DNA of 10,568 bases from DAOTXK01 sp034435395 (GTDB lineage Bacteria > Chloroflexota > Anaerolineae > Aggregatilineales > Ch27), in contig DAOTXK010000212.1 of NCBI GenBank assembly GCA_034435395.1, positions 1 to 10,568 on the forward strand. The letters run 5' to 3'. A program made the position numbers and the translations under genes. The notes beneath the pieces are model-generated. The model was not told the DNA's origin and did no database searches. It saw only the letters and a program-made list of their open reading frames with translations. This document shows positions 1 to 7,031 of the stretch, piece by piece (the first letter of the stretch is position 1; each line of letters starts with the position of its first letter).

Positions 1-675
1 GAGGTAGCCCAATTCGGTATAGCAGACGGGCCGCGCCCCGCCGAACGGCCCCCAGGCCCGGTCGGTCATGGAGGTGAGGAAGTAGGTGGGGTACCCACCG
101 CGCGGGTCATTGCCGACCTGGTCTGGCGGGACAATACCCTCGTTGTAGTGAGCGCCGATGCAGTCGGCGTAGCTGGCGGCCCCGGCGGCGGCCAGCCCGG
201 CGTAGTAGCGGTCGTCGTTCCACACGCGGTCGGTGCCGAAGAACCCCTCCGCGCCGGTGGGGGATAGCGCGCCCAGAATGACCATGGTGTTGCCGTTGGC
301 GGCCTTGATGGCGCTGTACGAGGCGGCCAGCATCCGCGTGTACCAGGCGGGGTCGATGCGGCCGGTGGGCCATTCGCGGTCGATGTTCATCTCGTTCCAG
401 ACCTCGATGGCGTCTGCGCCCAGGGCGGCCAACCCGGCGTTGAAGCTGGCAAAGGCTGCGTTGTACTGATCTTCCGGGGTGTTCGCCAGCTCGCCCGGCT
501 GGCCGACGACGCCCAACAGAATCTTAAAACCGGCGTTGTGGGCGGCGTTGATGATGCCGGCCTGTCCGCCGGGGTCCATGCCCAGGTTGTAACGGACCTG
601 CACCTTGACCCAGCGCATCCCGGCGGCCTGCATGTACGGGGCGGCGCTGGCCAGGTCGGCCACGTGTCCGCCGAC
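1..675 (-). repeat. Diverged direct DNA repeat, copy 2 (GH-A barrel of the large gene)
   Basis: This stretch aligns with 3252-3914 in the upstream gene, on the same strand. Many words are identical, for example CCAATTCGGT and GGGCCATTCGCGGTCGAT. The encoded barrels match with only small indels: the acid/base and nucleophile Glu are exactly 126 residues apart in both. It is the product of a domain-level tandem duplication. Confidence 0.85.
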
Positions 676-2787
676 CTCAAAGTTGCCGCTAACCGCGCCG
701 GTGACGGGGCCTGGCTGCGCTGCCGGTGGCTGCTGAGCAGGCTGTTGTGGCGGGGCGGCGGGCGGCGGGGCCGGCGTCGGTGGGATCGGCGTGGGAGTCG
801 GGGTTGGCGTCGGGGTGGCGGTTGGCGCGGGCGTGCTGGTCGGGAGAGCCACCGCCACCTGCTGTCCGCCGCGGACGCTTTCCTGCCCGCCGCCGACCAC
901 GGCCACGTTGATGGCATAGTTGCCGTTCTGGTCCACGGCCTGCCACTGAAACGGCTGGCCGAGGCCGGTGGTCTCCTCGCTGACGACCGCCCCGGATGAT
1001 GACAGGACGCGCCAGCGCAGGCCCAACTCGACGGCGGTCCCGGCCGGTTGAGCGGCGTGGAGCGCGTAGTCGGCCACGGCCTGGACCGTCTCGGCGGAGA
1101 CGAGCGGCGACAACAGGTCCCGCACGGCCACCCCGCCGATGTGGAAGACGTGGGTCAGGTTCATGCGGTACAGCAGGGCGGCGCGGGTGGTCAGCCAGAT
1201 GCGCCCCTGGCTGCCCTGATATGCGATGTAGGGCGTCTGGGCGGCTTCTTCAAAGCCCGTTGTGGCCGGGGAGCCATTGAGGGTTGCCTCGATGGTCGTG
1301 CCGGGCAGGAAGTAGTGCCGTTCGCTGGCTGTGGTGATCGCCACGTCCCCCAGGCCGGAGACGGCTTCCGCAAAGCTGATAGGCACGTAAGACGGGTCAT
1401 CTGTCCCTATCTGGCGGACGCTCAACGCCGACAGGCTGACCTGAAGCTTGTAGCGGCTGACCTCGCCAACGCCCCAGCGCAGCATCCGTTCCACCAGCCC
1501 GCCGGGGGCGAAGTCCATCGGTCCATCGCTCACCCGGACCTGCACGATATCGGCGTAACGCCCGATGGCCCGCCAGTTGTAAGCGCCGGTGTCCCAGGGC
1601 TGGCCGAGGACGCCTTCCTGCGCGGCGGGCACGACGACGGCCAGGCTCTGCCCGTGGGCGTGCAGGTTACGGGCCAGCTCGCGCACGAACAGCGAGAACT
1701 GGTCGCGGTAGGTGGGCGAGAGGCCCCGGTAGTCGATGGCGATGCCATCCACCGCGCTGCTCTGGTAACAGCTTTGCGCGCAGGCGGAAAGCTGGCGGAT
1801 GTGCTCGGCCAGCAGGGATTCGTTGCTCAGGATCGTCTCGACGGTGCTCACGTCCAGCGCGCCGGGATCGCTGAAGTTGCTGACCGTCAGCAACACGGCG
1901 TACCCGGCGTCGGTCCGGAAATTGGCGGCCAGGCTGCCCTGGAGCGTGCCCTGGATGGTCGGTTGCAGCCCGGCGGGCATGACGATGGTGGCCAGCCCGG
2001 CGGCCTCCGGCGAGAGCGCCTGGGTCACTGCCATGGGGATGGCCACGACGGCGGCGGGCGCGCTCGTCTGGAAGACGGCCAGGTGATCCGGGATGTAACT
2101 CAGGTCGGTGACAAGGGCGGTGTTATCTTCCGCCAGCTGCGACGGGACGAACTCCCACTGACCGCTGCTCTCATTGAAGGCGTAGAGGTCGAGCGTATCA
2201 TACGGCTCCGCGCCGGGCGGCATGGTGATGCGCAGCCCGATCGCGCCGGGCGCTGTGCCCTCATAGTCAATGGTGTAGACCGGGCTGAGCAACCGCAGGG
2301 CAGACGGCAGGGCATTGCGGGCGGGGACCGTCCAGGCGTCTCCCCCCCCGGCGGCGAAGACCGCCTGATCGACGGCGTCCAGAATGACGCCGAATCCTTC
2401 ACCTGGCTGCCGCGTGTCGATGGTCAGTATCAGGCCGCTGGGATGGCTGACGCCGGGCGTGTCAACATCCAGGATCACATATTGCGGCTGGGTGAGTCGG
2501 TCCAGCAGCGAGACGGGCGGCAACAGCAGGCCGATCACCACCAGGACCAACACCACCAGGCCGATCAGGATGGCCGGTAGCAGGCAACTGCCGCGTTTCT
2601 GCGGCGGTGCCCGGCGCGCCTGGGGAGGCGGCACGGGGCTTTTCGGTGGCGGGGTTCGCTCCCGTCGGGCGGCCGGGGAGCCTGAGGGTGGGGTGGTCGA
2701 CCTGGAGCGCGGGGACTGCTCCGGCGCTTCGCGCGGCGGGCGCGGTTCCTCATCAGGCGGGGAGTCGTCATTGGTCACAAAGGTCAT
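1..2787 (-). CDS. Membrane-anchored multidomain glycoside hydrolase: GH18-like plus clan GH-A barrel (3' end outside window)
   Basis: The frame is open from ATG at 2787 to the left edge: 929 codons, no stop. An in-frame ATG at 2799 is an alternative start; AAGGA lies rather far from 2787. Visible order: a Pro/Arg-rich cytoplasmic tail (1-66), one membrane segment (about 67-89, basic residues before it, so N-in), a beta-sandwich region (about 103-245), a GH18-like barrel of the YaaH type (about 275-565), an Ig-like segment (about 580-648), a Pro/Thr linker (about 650-697) and a clan GH-A barrel (about 700 onward). The GH18 strand-4 motif reads DGIAIDYRG (347-355), so the usual catalytic Glu is replaced. 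The GH-A barrel keeps Asn798-Glu799 (acid/base) and Glu925 in YTELGY (nucleophile). By comparison with the paralogue upstream, about 80 C-terminal residues are missing. Likely role: extracytoplasmic glycan binding or cleavage; substrate unknown. Confidence 0.85.
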   Translation of the reverse strand, partial: MTFVTNDDSPPDEEPRPPREAPEQSPRSRSTTPPSGSPAARRERTPPPKSPVPPPQARRAPPQKRGSCLLPAILIGLVVLVLVVIGLLLPPVSLLDRLTQPQYVILDVDTPGVSHPSGLILTIDTRQPGEGFGVILDAVDQAVFAAGGGDAWTVPARNALPSALRLLSPVYTIDYEGTAPGAIGLRITMPPGAEPYDTLDLYAFNESSGQWEFVPSQLAEDNTALVTDLSYIPDHLAVFQTSAPAAVVAIPMAVTQALSPEAAGLATIVMPAGLQPTIQGTLQGSLAANFRTDAGYAVLLTVSNFSDPGALDVSTVETILSNESLLAEHIRQLSACAQSCYQSSAVDGIAIDYRGLSPTYRDQFSLFVRELARNLHAHGQSLAVVVPAAQEGVLGQPWDTGAYNWRAIGRYADIVQVRVSDGPMDFAPGGLVERMLRWGVGEVSRYKLQVSLSALSVRQIGTDDPSYVPISFAEAVSGLGDVAITTASERHYFLPGTTIEATLNGSPATTGFEEAAQTPYIAYQGSQGRIWLTTRAALLYRMNLTHVFHIGGVAVRDLLSPLVSAETVQAVADYALHAAQPAGTAVELGLRWRVLSSSGAVVSEETTGLGQPFQWQAVDQNGNYAINVAVVGGGQESVRGGQQVAVALPTSTPAPTATPTPTPTPTPIPPTPAPPPAAPPQQPAQQPPAAQPGPVTGAVSGNFEVGGHVADLASAAPYMQAAGMRWVKVQVRYNLGMDPGGQAGIINAAHNAGFKILLGVVGQPGELANTPEDQYNAAFASFNAGLAALGADAIEVWNEMNIDREWPTGRIDPAWYTRMLAASYSAIKAANGNTMVILGALSPTGAEGFFGTDRVWNDDRYYAGLAAAGAASYADCIGAHYNEGIVPPDQVGNDPRGGYPTYFLTSMTDRAWGPFGGARPVCYTELGYL

Positions 2788-3005
2788 CAGTCGTATCATC
2801 CTTCGCAGGAGCGCCGCCCGGCTGGCGGCGGCTCCGTGGGTTCGCTGAGGTGTGGCGGCGCGAGACCGCCCGGAGCACCCCTGAGTTGTCACTGAAACGG
2901 GCGAAGTTTAGCCCATGTCCGGGCTAATGTACCACAAGTTGCCCCGGTTTCACCATTTTGACCCGGGGGCGACCGTCTGGCCGCCCCCAGGCAGTCGGGG
3001 GCAGG
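2788..3005 (-). other. Intergenic gap between the two glycoside hydrolase genes with two dyads
   Basis: Two perfect 7-bp inverted repeats are visible. GGGGGCG (2965-2971) with CGCCCCC (2982-2988) lies 18 bases after the stop of the upstream gene, and TTAGCCC (2908-2914) pairs with GGGCTAA (2921-2927). Neither has a T-run on the minus strand, so termination would be inefficient or factor-dependent, and read-through into the downstream gene is plausible. A possible minus -35 (TTGTGG, 2937-2932) has no well-spaced -10. Confidence 0.5.
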
Positions 3006-4712
3006 CTAACGCAGGTTGGCCAGGGCCTGGCAGGCCGGGCACGAACCGTCCGGGCGCACGATGGCATATCCGCCCATGGGATCGTCGCCCCAGCGGCCCG
3101 TGAAGTCCACGTTCCACACGATCACCATGCGGACCTTGCCGCTGCTGCGGGCCAGCGAGACCGCTTCGGCCAGCCAGGCGGCCTGTTGGGCGACCGTGGT
3201 GTTGGCGGCCCAGGCGAACCCGCCCGGCAGCGGTCCATAGCCTTCCGCCGACAGGTAACCCAATTCGGTGAAGCACAGCTGGCGCTGCCCGCCGAAGGCG
3301 TTCCAGTACAGGTCCACCATGCCCCAGAAGTAACGGGTGTAATGGCCGCCGCGCGGGTCGCCGCTCCGCTGGCTGGGCGGGATGATGCCCTCGTTGTAGT
3401 GGATGCCGATGCAGTCCGCGTACTGGGCGGCTCCGGCAGCAGCCATGCCGTAGATGTACCGATCGTCGTTCCACACCCGGGCCAGGCCGAACGCGCCTTC
3501 CGCGCCGGTGGGGGAGGGCGCGCCGCTGATCACCAGCGTGCCGGGGTTATTGGCTTTGATGGCGCTGTAGGCGGCGGCCAGAATTTGCGTGTACCAGGCC
3601 GGGTCGATCCGCCCGGTGGGCCATTCGCGGTCGATATTCATCTCGTTGCGGACCTCGATACCGTCCGCGCCCAGGGCGGCCAGGCGACCGACGAAACTGG
3701 CGTAGTTCTGGGCGTAATTCGGGTCGGCGGCGATTTCCTCCGGGTGCCCGGTGACGCTCAGCAGGATGCGGAAGCCGTGGGCGTGGGCCTCGTTAATCGC
3801 GCCCGCCTGCCCGTTCGGATCGACGCCGCGGGCATAGAGCACCTGCCGCTTGACCCAGGTCATCCCGGCGGTGCGCATCCAGTTTTCCTGGCTGTAGCTG
3901 TTGATCTGCCCGCCGAGGGCAAAGCCGCCAGCGGTGGCCAGGCCGGGGGCCGGAACAGCTGGCTGCGCTGGGGCCGATTGGGCCGCCGGAGCCGGTTGGG
4001 CGGCGGCGGGCGGCTGGATCGGCGGCGCGGCGGAGGCCACGCTCACTGGCGCTGAGTTGTCCAGCGTCGGCAGGGCGCTGATCTGGGCCAGGTTGGTGTT
4101 GAGGAAGCGCGCGGCCACCCAGCCGGTGATGCCGGTGTTGGTGGTCCCGTAGACCCACAGGCCGCTGATGTCGCGCCCACCCAGGGCCATCTGTGTGCCG
4201 ACGCCCAACGTGCCCAGGCGGCGGTATTGCGTGCCGGGGCCGGAGCGAATATTGACGCGGGTCACCACGGTGGCCGTAAGACCGCTCTGGGGCAGCGGGG
4301 CGTTGCCTCCGCCGCCGCCACTGCTTTCCCCGGCACTCAGGCCGGACAGCACCTGCGGCGAGGCCGGCGTGCCGCTGGAATGGCTGACGGGCAGCGCGTT
4401 CACGTCCAGCCCGGCGCGGAGCGCCACCCAGTTGGTGGCGACCCACCCGGTCACGGCGGCATCGGTGTGGACGAACAGCCAGGAGCCGTCCGGGTTGCGG
4501 CCCTGGACGGTCAGCAGCGTGCCATAAGTCAGCACCTGGACAATGGGCGCGCTCTGGCTGGGATTGGCGCGCATGTTTAGCGTGTTGGTGACGACCTGGG
4601 CATCGGCGATGCGCCCGCCCTGCGCCAGGGCATCCGGCACGAACGCGCCGAGCAGGACCACCGCCAGCGTGAAGGCCAGTAAACGCCGCAGCAGTTGAGG
4701 CAGACCCTTCAT
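3006..4712 (-). CDS. Secreted SH3b-SH3b-clan GH-A glycoside hydrolase
   Basis: 568 residues. The start at 4712 is preceded by GGAGAG at good spacing and gives a classical signal peptide (basic MKGLPQLLRR, hydrophobic core, ALA-Q cleavage near residue 30). Two bacterial SH3 domains follow (about 34-98 and 145-205), each with the LNMRANPS/VNIRSGPG signature and a TGWV strand; such domains usually bind cell-wall peptides or glycans. A Gly-rich linker separates them and a Pro/Ala-rich linker (about 218-258) precedes a TIM barrel of clan GH-A (about 264-568). Asn356-Glu357 fits the acid/base pair of the clan and Glu483 in FTELGY the nucleophile; VWNVDF near 531-536 fits the last barrel strand. The residue before Asn-Glu is Arg, where the neighbouring paralogue has Trp. 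It lies 218 bp upstream of the paralogue on the same strand, perhaps co-transcribed. The exact GH family and substrate cannot be assigned by eye. Confidence 0.88.
   Translation of the reverse strand: MKGLPQLLRRLLAFTLAVVLLGAFVPDALAQGGRIADAQVVTNTLNMRANPSQSAPIVQVLTYGTLLTVQGRNPDGSWLFVHTDAAVTGWVATNWVALRAGLDVNALPVSHSSGTPASPQVLSGLSAGESSGGGGGNAPLPQSGLTATVVTRVNIRSGPGTQYRRLGTLGVGTQMALGGRDISGLWVYGTTNTGITGWVAARFLNTNLAQISALPTLDNSAPVSVASAAPPIQPPAAAQPAPAAQSAPAQPAVPAPGLATAGGFALGGQINSYSQENWMRTAGMTWVKRQVLYARGVDPNGQAGAINEAHAHGFRILLSVTGHPEEIAADPNYAQNYASFVGRLAALGADGIEVRNEMNIDREWPTGRIDPAWYTQILAAAYSAIKANNPGTLVISGAPSPTGAEGAFGLARVWNDDRYIYGMAAAGAAQYADCIGIHYNEGIIPPSQRSGDPRGGHYTRYFWGMVDLYWNAFGGQRQLCFTELGYLSAEGYGPLPGGFAWAANTTVAQQAAWLAEAVSLARSSGKVRMVIVWNVDFTGRWGDDPMGGYAIVRPDGSCPACQALANLR
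3252..3914 (-). repeat. Diverged direct DNA repeat, copy 1 (GH-A barrel of the SH3b gene)
   Basis: Partner of 1-675. The copy here continues to the natural C-terminus, so it shows what the truncated copy lacks: about 80 residues including VWNVDF and a Cys-x-x-Cys close to the end. Confidence 0.85.
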
Positions 4713-4802
4713 CTTGATTTCTCTCCGCGAAGACTCTTGTGGTGTGCCATGAGGACGTGAGGACAGATTCCCTGATAAAGGCCGGCAGGGTATTTCAAAA
4801 GC

Positions 4803-4829
4803 GGCGCACGGCATCGGCTGCGGTGCGCC
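4803..4829 (-). promoter_or_regulatory. Leader hairpin of the SH3b/GH gene
   Basis: GGCGCAC and GTGCGCC enclose a second stem GCA/TGC, with one mismatch between the two stems and a five-base loop: ten pairs in all. On the minus strand it is followed by GCTTTTG. It would sit at the very 5' end of the transcript from the candidate promoter, so a stabilising 5' hairpin is as likely as a terminator for transcripts entering from the right. Confidence 0.5.
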
Positions 4830-4839
4830 CTCCAATGGT

Positions 4840-4867
4840 AGTGTAGCATTTGCGGAAGGGAATGCAA
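4840..4867 (-). promoter_or_regulatory. Candidate promoter of the SH3b/GH gene
   Basis: Read on the minus strand, TTGCAT (4867-4862) and TACACT (4845-4840) are 16 bases apart. The expected start is near 4833, giving a leader of about 120 bases before the ATG at 4712. The match to the sigma-70 consensus is moderate. Confidence 0.5.
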
Positions 4868-4953
4868 CCAGTGGTAACCTGACAGGAACCTTACCGGCGG
4901 GCGGGACGGGCACTTTTTCGGCAGGTGTCGGCGTTTGGGGTATATTAGCGATT

Positions 4954-5009
4954 AGCGGTCAGCCGTCAGCGGTCAGCCGTCAGCGGTCAGCCGTCAGCGG
5001 TCAGCCGTC
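4954..5009. repeat. Four-copy 14-bp intergenic tandem repeat
   Basis: AGCGGTCAGCCGTC is present four times without mismatch at 4954-4967, 4968-4981, 4982-4995 and 4996-5009, followed by a partial AGCCG. Each unit is two 7-mers that differ at one base, so the array is also eight near-copies of AGC(G/C)GTC. It lies 195 bp upstream of the methyltransferase. It resembles low-complexity GTCAG-type repeats reported between genes of several GC-rich bacteria. Confidence 0.95.
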
Positions 5010-5062
5010 AGCCGGAGCGCATTTGGAGGCGGTGGCGTGGTTTGAGGCGAACGTGTTTCTGG

Positions 5063-5106
5063 TTCGTTTCTTTCTGAGACGACGAGTCCTTAAGCTCAGA
5101 AACGAA
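5063..5106. promoter_or_regulatory. Imperfect dyad upstream of the methyltransferase gene
   Basis: TTCGTTTC-TTTC-TGAG (arm 5063-5078, with a four-base bulge) pairs with CTCAGAAACGAA (5095-5106) for 12 base pairs around a 16-base loop. It sits about 100 bp before the start codon in AT-richer DNA. It could be an operator or leader structure; nothing shows which. Confidence 0.4.
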
Positions 5107-5204
5107 GCAGGTTGAGAAAAAGCTGGGATTTGTCGCGGGTTGAGAACATATCCGCATGTTATTGTTTCGTGAGTAAGCAACAGCCCAAACGGTTCGAAAT
5201 CACA

Positions 5205-5990
5205 ATGGCTCCGAACACATCCCACGACTTCTACGACACCGTGGCCCGCTTCTACGACGCCGAGAACGCTCACATGACCGGCGACCTGCCGCTGTGGAGC
5301 GATATAGTTGCCCGGACGGGCGGGCCGGTCCTGGACGTGGGCTGTGGCACGGGCCGCATCACCTTCCACCTGGCCCAGGAGGGCGTTCGCATCGTCGGGG
5401 TGGATATTGCCGAGGCCATGCTGCGCCGCGCCGAACGGAAGCTCGACGTGCTACCGGAGGCCCGCGGACGGGTATCGCTGGTGCAGGGGGACCTGCTGGA
5501 AGTTGAACTGGACGAGCAGTTCGCGCTGATCGTCGTGCCGTACAACGGCTTCATGCACTTCCGGACGCAGGAGACGCAGATCACGGCGCTGGCCCGGATG
5601 CATGACTGGCTGCTGCCGGGCGGGCTGATCGCGCTGGACCTGCCCAACCCCGGCGATCTTTTTGCCACGGCGGACGACGGCTCGCTGATCCTGGAGCGGA
5701 CCTTTGAAGAGCCGGAGAGCGGGCATCGGGTGATGCAGCAGTCGGTCTCCACGCTGGACCGCGCCACCCAGATCATGCAGGTGACCTGGATTTATGACGA
5801 ACTTTACGCCGATGGGACGGTCCATCGCACAGTGGCCCCGCTGACGCTGCGTTACGTCTTCCCGGCGGAGATGGACCTGCTGCTGCGGGTGGCCGGGCTG
5901 GAGCGGGCCGAGCGGTATGGCGATTACGATGGCAGCCCGTTTGTGGACGGCAGTCCGCGCCTGATCGTGCTGGCGCGAGCCAAAGGGTAA
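5205..5990 (+). CDS. Class I SAM-dependent methyltransferase
   Basis: 261 residues from ATG 5205. The frame can be extended upstream to GTG 5169 or TTG 5112, but the added residues do not look like family sequence and lie in AT-richer DNA; no start has a strong ribosome binding site. The Rossmann-type fold is plain: motif I VLDVGCGTG (42-50), an acidic residue ending strand 2 (Asp67 in GVDIAE), QGDLL with Asp96, strand 4 ALIVVPYNGFMHF (107-119) and the LLPGG turn with strand 5 (136-147). The C-terminal half (about 160-260) is the beta-rich substrate-side part found in the Methyltransf_25-type group. No membrane segment or signal is present, so the protein is cytoplasmic. The substrate is unknown: small molecules are commoner for this group than nucleic acid or protein. 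It ends 40 bp before a lipoprotein hydrolase gene on the same strand, probably in the same transcript. Confidence 0.88.
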   Translation: MAPNTSHDFYDTVARFYDAENAHMTGDLPLWSDIVARTGGPVLDVGCGTGRITFHLAQEGVRIVGVDIAEAMLRRAERKLDVLPEARGRVSLVQGDLLEVELDEQFALIVVPYNGFMHFRTQETQITALARMHDWLLPGGLIALDLPNPGDLFATADDGSLILERTFEEPESGHRVMQQSVSTLDRATQIMQVTWIYDELYADGTVHRTVAPLTLRYVFPAEMDLLLRVAGLERAERYGDYDGSPFVDGSPRLIVLARAKG

Positions 5991-6030
5991 AAACAATCGC
6001 CGGGCAGCAGAGAGTTTAGAGAGGCGAATC

Positions 6031-6906
6031 ATGAGCGGCAAACTGTGGTTGGCGCTGATAGCTGGATTTATGGGCCTGCTGATCCTGGCGGCCTGTGAGA
6101 CGCCGGGGCCGACGCCCCGACCGACTCACACCCTGCTGCCATCGCTGGTCCCCAGCCCGACGGTTAATCCGGTCATCCCTACCGTCGATCCCAATGCAGC
6201 CATCGGCGTCAACGTCCCGGAGGCGGCAGCGGCTCCCAATGAGGGCAGCCTGGAAGGGTTGGTGCCCTTCCCGGCGGAGGAGCCGTTTGAGGTCCTGGCC
6301 AGCAGCGACCGTCTGCGGCTGCGCGGCACGCTCTTCCGCGCGGCGCAGGAGCCGGCCCCGGCCGTCCTGCTGCTGCACATGTTGGGCGGGCGCAAGGAGG
6401 ACTGGCTGCCGCTGGTGACGCCGCTCCAGCAGGCCGGGTACACCGTCCTGGCGATGGACCTGCGCGGGCACGGGGTGACGGGCGGCGCGCCGGATTGGGA
6501 ACTGGCGCGGGAGGATGCGGTCGATATGCTGGCGGCGCTGCGGGCGGTGGAGGGCGTCGATCCGTCGCGGGTGGGTGTGGTGGGGGCCAGCATCGGCGCG
6601 AACCTGTCGCTGGTCGGCTGCGCGGCCAGCCCCTTCTGTCGGACGGCGATTCTGCTCAGCCCAGGGCTGGATTACCATGGGGTGACGACCGAGGGAGCGG
6701 TGGAGCAGTTGGGCGAGCGCCCGCTGCTGATCGTCGCCAGCCAGGAAGACGTTTACAGCGCCCAGTCGTCTCAAACGCTGGACGGGTTGGCTTCCGGCCC
6801 GCACGAACTGGTGCTCTATGACGGAGCCGGGCATGGCACGGCCATGCTGCGGGCGGAATCGAGCCTGGCGGAGGTGATCCGGGCGTGGCTGGAAGTCCAT
6901 CTGTGA
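6031..6906 (+). CDS. Lipoprotein alpha/beta hydrolase
   Basis: 291 residues, preceded by AGAGAGG at good spacing. Residues 1-22 form a lipoprotein signal peptide with lipobox LAAC, Cys22 being the predicted lipidated residue. A Pro/Thr-rich tether (about 24-70) follows, then an alpha/beta hydrolase domain (about 82-291). The nucleophile elbow is GASIG with Ser187. The acid is probably Asp240 after strand 7 (ASQED) and the His is His268 in GAGHGT. The oxyanion region is LLLHMLGG (113-120), where many relatives have HG. MDLRGHG (142-148) is typical of the dienelactone hydrolase/serine aminopeptidase-like branch. The length fits the family and the triad is complete, so it should be active as an esterase, lipase-like enzyme or peptidase on the outer face of the membrane. 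Four Cys lie in or near the mature domain, Cys197 and Cys203 close together. The substrate cannot be told from sequence. Confidence 0.88.
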   Translation: MSGKLWLALIAGFMGLLILAACETPGPTPRPTHTLLPSLVPSPTVNPVIPTVDPNAAIGVNVPEAAAAPNEGSLEGLVPFPAEEPFEVLASSDRLRLRGTLFRAAQEPAPAVLLLHMLGGRKEDWLPLVTPLQQAGYTVLAMDLRGHGVTGGAPDWELAREDAVDMLAALRAVEGVDPSRVGVVGASIGANLSLVGCAASPFCRTAILLSPGLDYHGVTTEGAVEQLGERPLLIVASQEDVYSAQSSQTLDGLASGPHELVLYDGAGHGTAMLRAESSLAEVIRAWLEVHL

Positions 6907-6920
6907 CCGGTCGGGGGGTG

Positions 6921-6962
6921 GCTGTCAGGCAGCCGTAAGCTGTCAGGCAGCCGTAAGCTGCC
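6921..6962. repeat. Two-copy 18-bp hairpin-forming tandem repeat
   Basis: GCTGTCAGGCAGCCGTAA occurs at 6921-6938 and 6939-6956, followed by a partial third unit. Across the unit boundary each copy forms a small hairpin; the second is perfect (GGCAGC 6946-6951, loop CGTAA, GCTGCC 6957-6962). No T-run follows, so it is not a standard terminator. The core CAGCCGT(A/C)AGC is shared with the 14-bp array upstream of the methyltransferase. Confidence 0.9.
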
Positions 6963-6990
6963 CGTCAAGCGAGGGCGGCGGCCATCGTCG

Positions 6991-6996
6991 TACAAT
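6991..6996 (+). promoter_or_regulatory. Candidate -10 box of the exported beta-sandwich gene
   Basis: TACAAT lies 35 bases before the ATG at 7032 and just after the 18-bp repeats. No good -35 is present at 16-18 bases, so this is a weak call; the gene could also be read from the hydrolase transcript. Confidence 0.35.
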
Positions 6997-7031
6997 AGCC
7001 GTAGACAGAAGTGTGTTCAGGGCAGGGAAGC

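Larger units (their letters stand above)
4713..5204. other. Divergent intergenic region between the SH3b/GH gene and the methyltransferase gene
   Basis: No convincing gene lies in these 492 bases. From left to right it holds the leader of the SH3b/GH gene, a hairpin, a minus-strand promoter, a TATATT box on the plus strand at 4941-4946 (no good -35), the 14-bp repeat array, and an AT-richer stretch with an imperfect dyad. No clear promoter for the methyltransferase could be placed. Confidence 0.7.

Noticed and set aside
1048..2580. Long plus-strand open frame of 510 codons
   Set aside because: It is antisense to the GH18-like region of the large gene. Its product is a Gly/Arg/Gln/Asp-rich string without folds or motifs, as expected opposite GC-rich coding DNA.
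2965..2988. Intrinsic terminator after the SH3b/GH gene
   Set aside because: The stem is strong but no T-run follows on the minus strand, so it is noted as a dyad only.
2958..4055. Plus-strand open frame of 365 codons
   Set aside because: It is antisense to the SH3b/GH gene, whose domains and catalytic residues are unambiguous. The product is compositionally biased and has no recognisable domain.
4713..4913. Upstream extension of the SH3b/GH gene to an earlier start at 4913
   Set aside because: It would bury the signal peptide behind 67 residues and remove the GGAGAG site from use; it also runs through the leader hairpin and promoter.
4954..5009. CRISPR array
   Set aside because: The 14-bp units are directly adjacent with no spacers and no cas genes are nearby; it is a simple tandem repeat.
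5112..5204. N-terminal extension of the methyltransferase from TTG 5112 or GTG 5169
   Set aside because: There is no good ribosome binding site, the base composition differs from the gene, and the added residues are not family-like. It cannot be fully excluded.
6016..6900. Minus-strand open frame of 294 codons
   Set aside because: It is the shadow of the lipoprotein hydrolase, which has a lipobox, full triad and ribosome binding site. The reverse product is Arg/Gln-rich and featureless.
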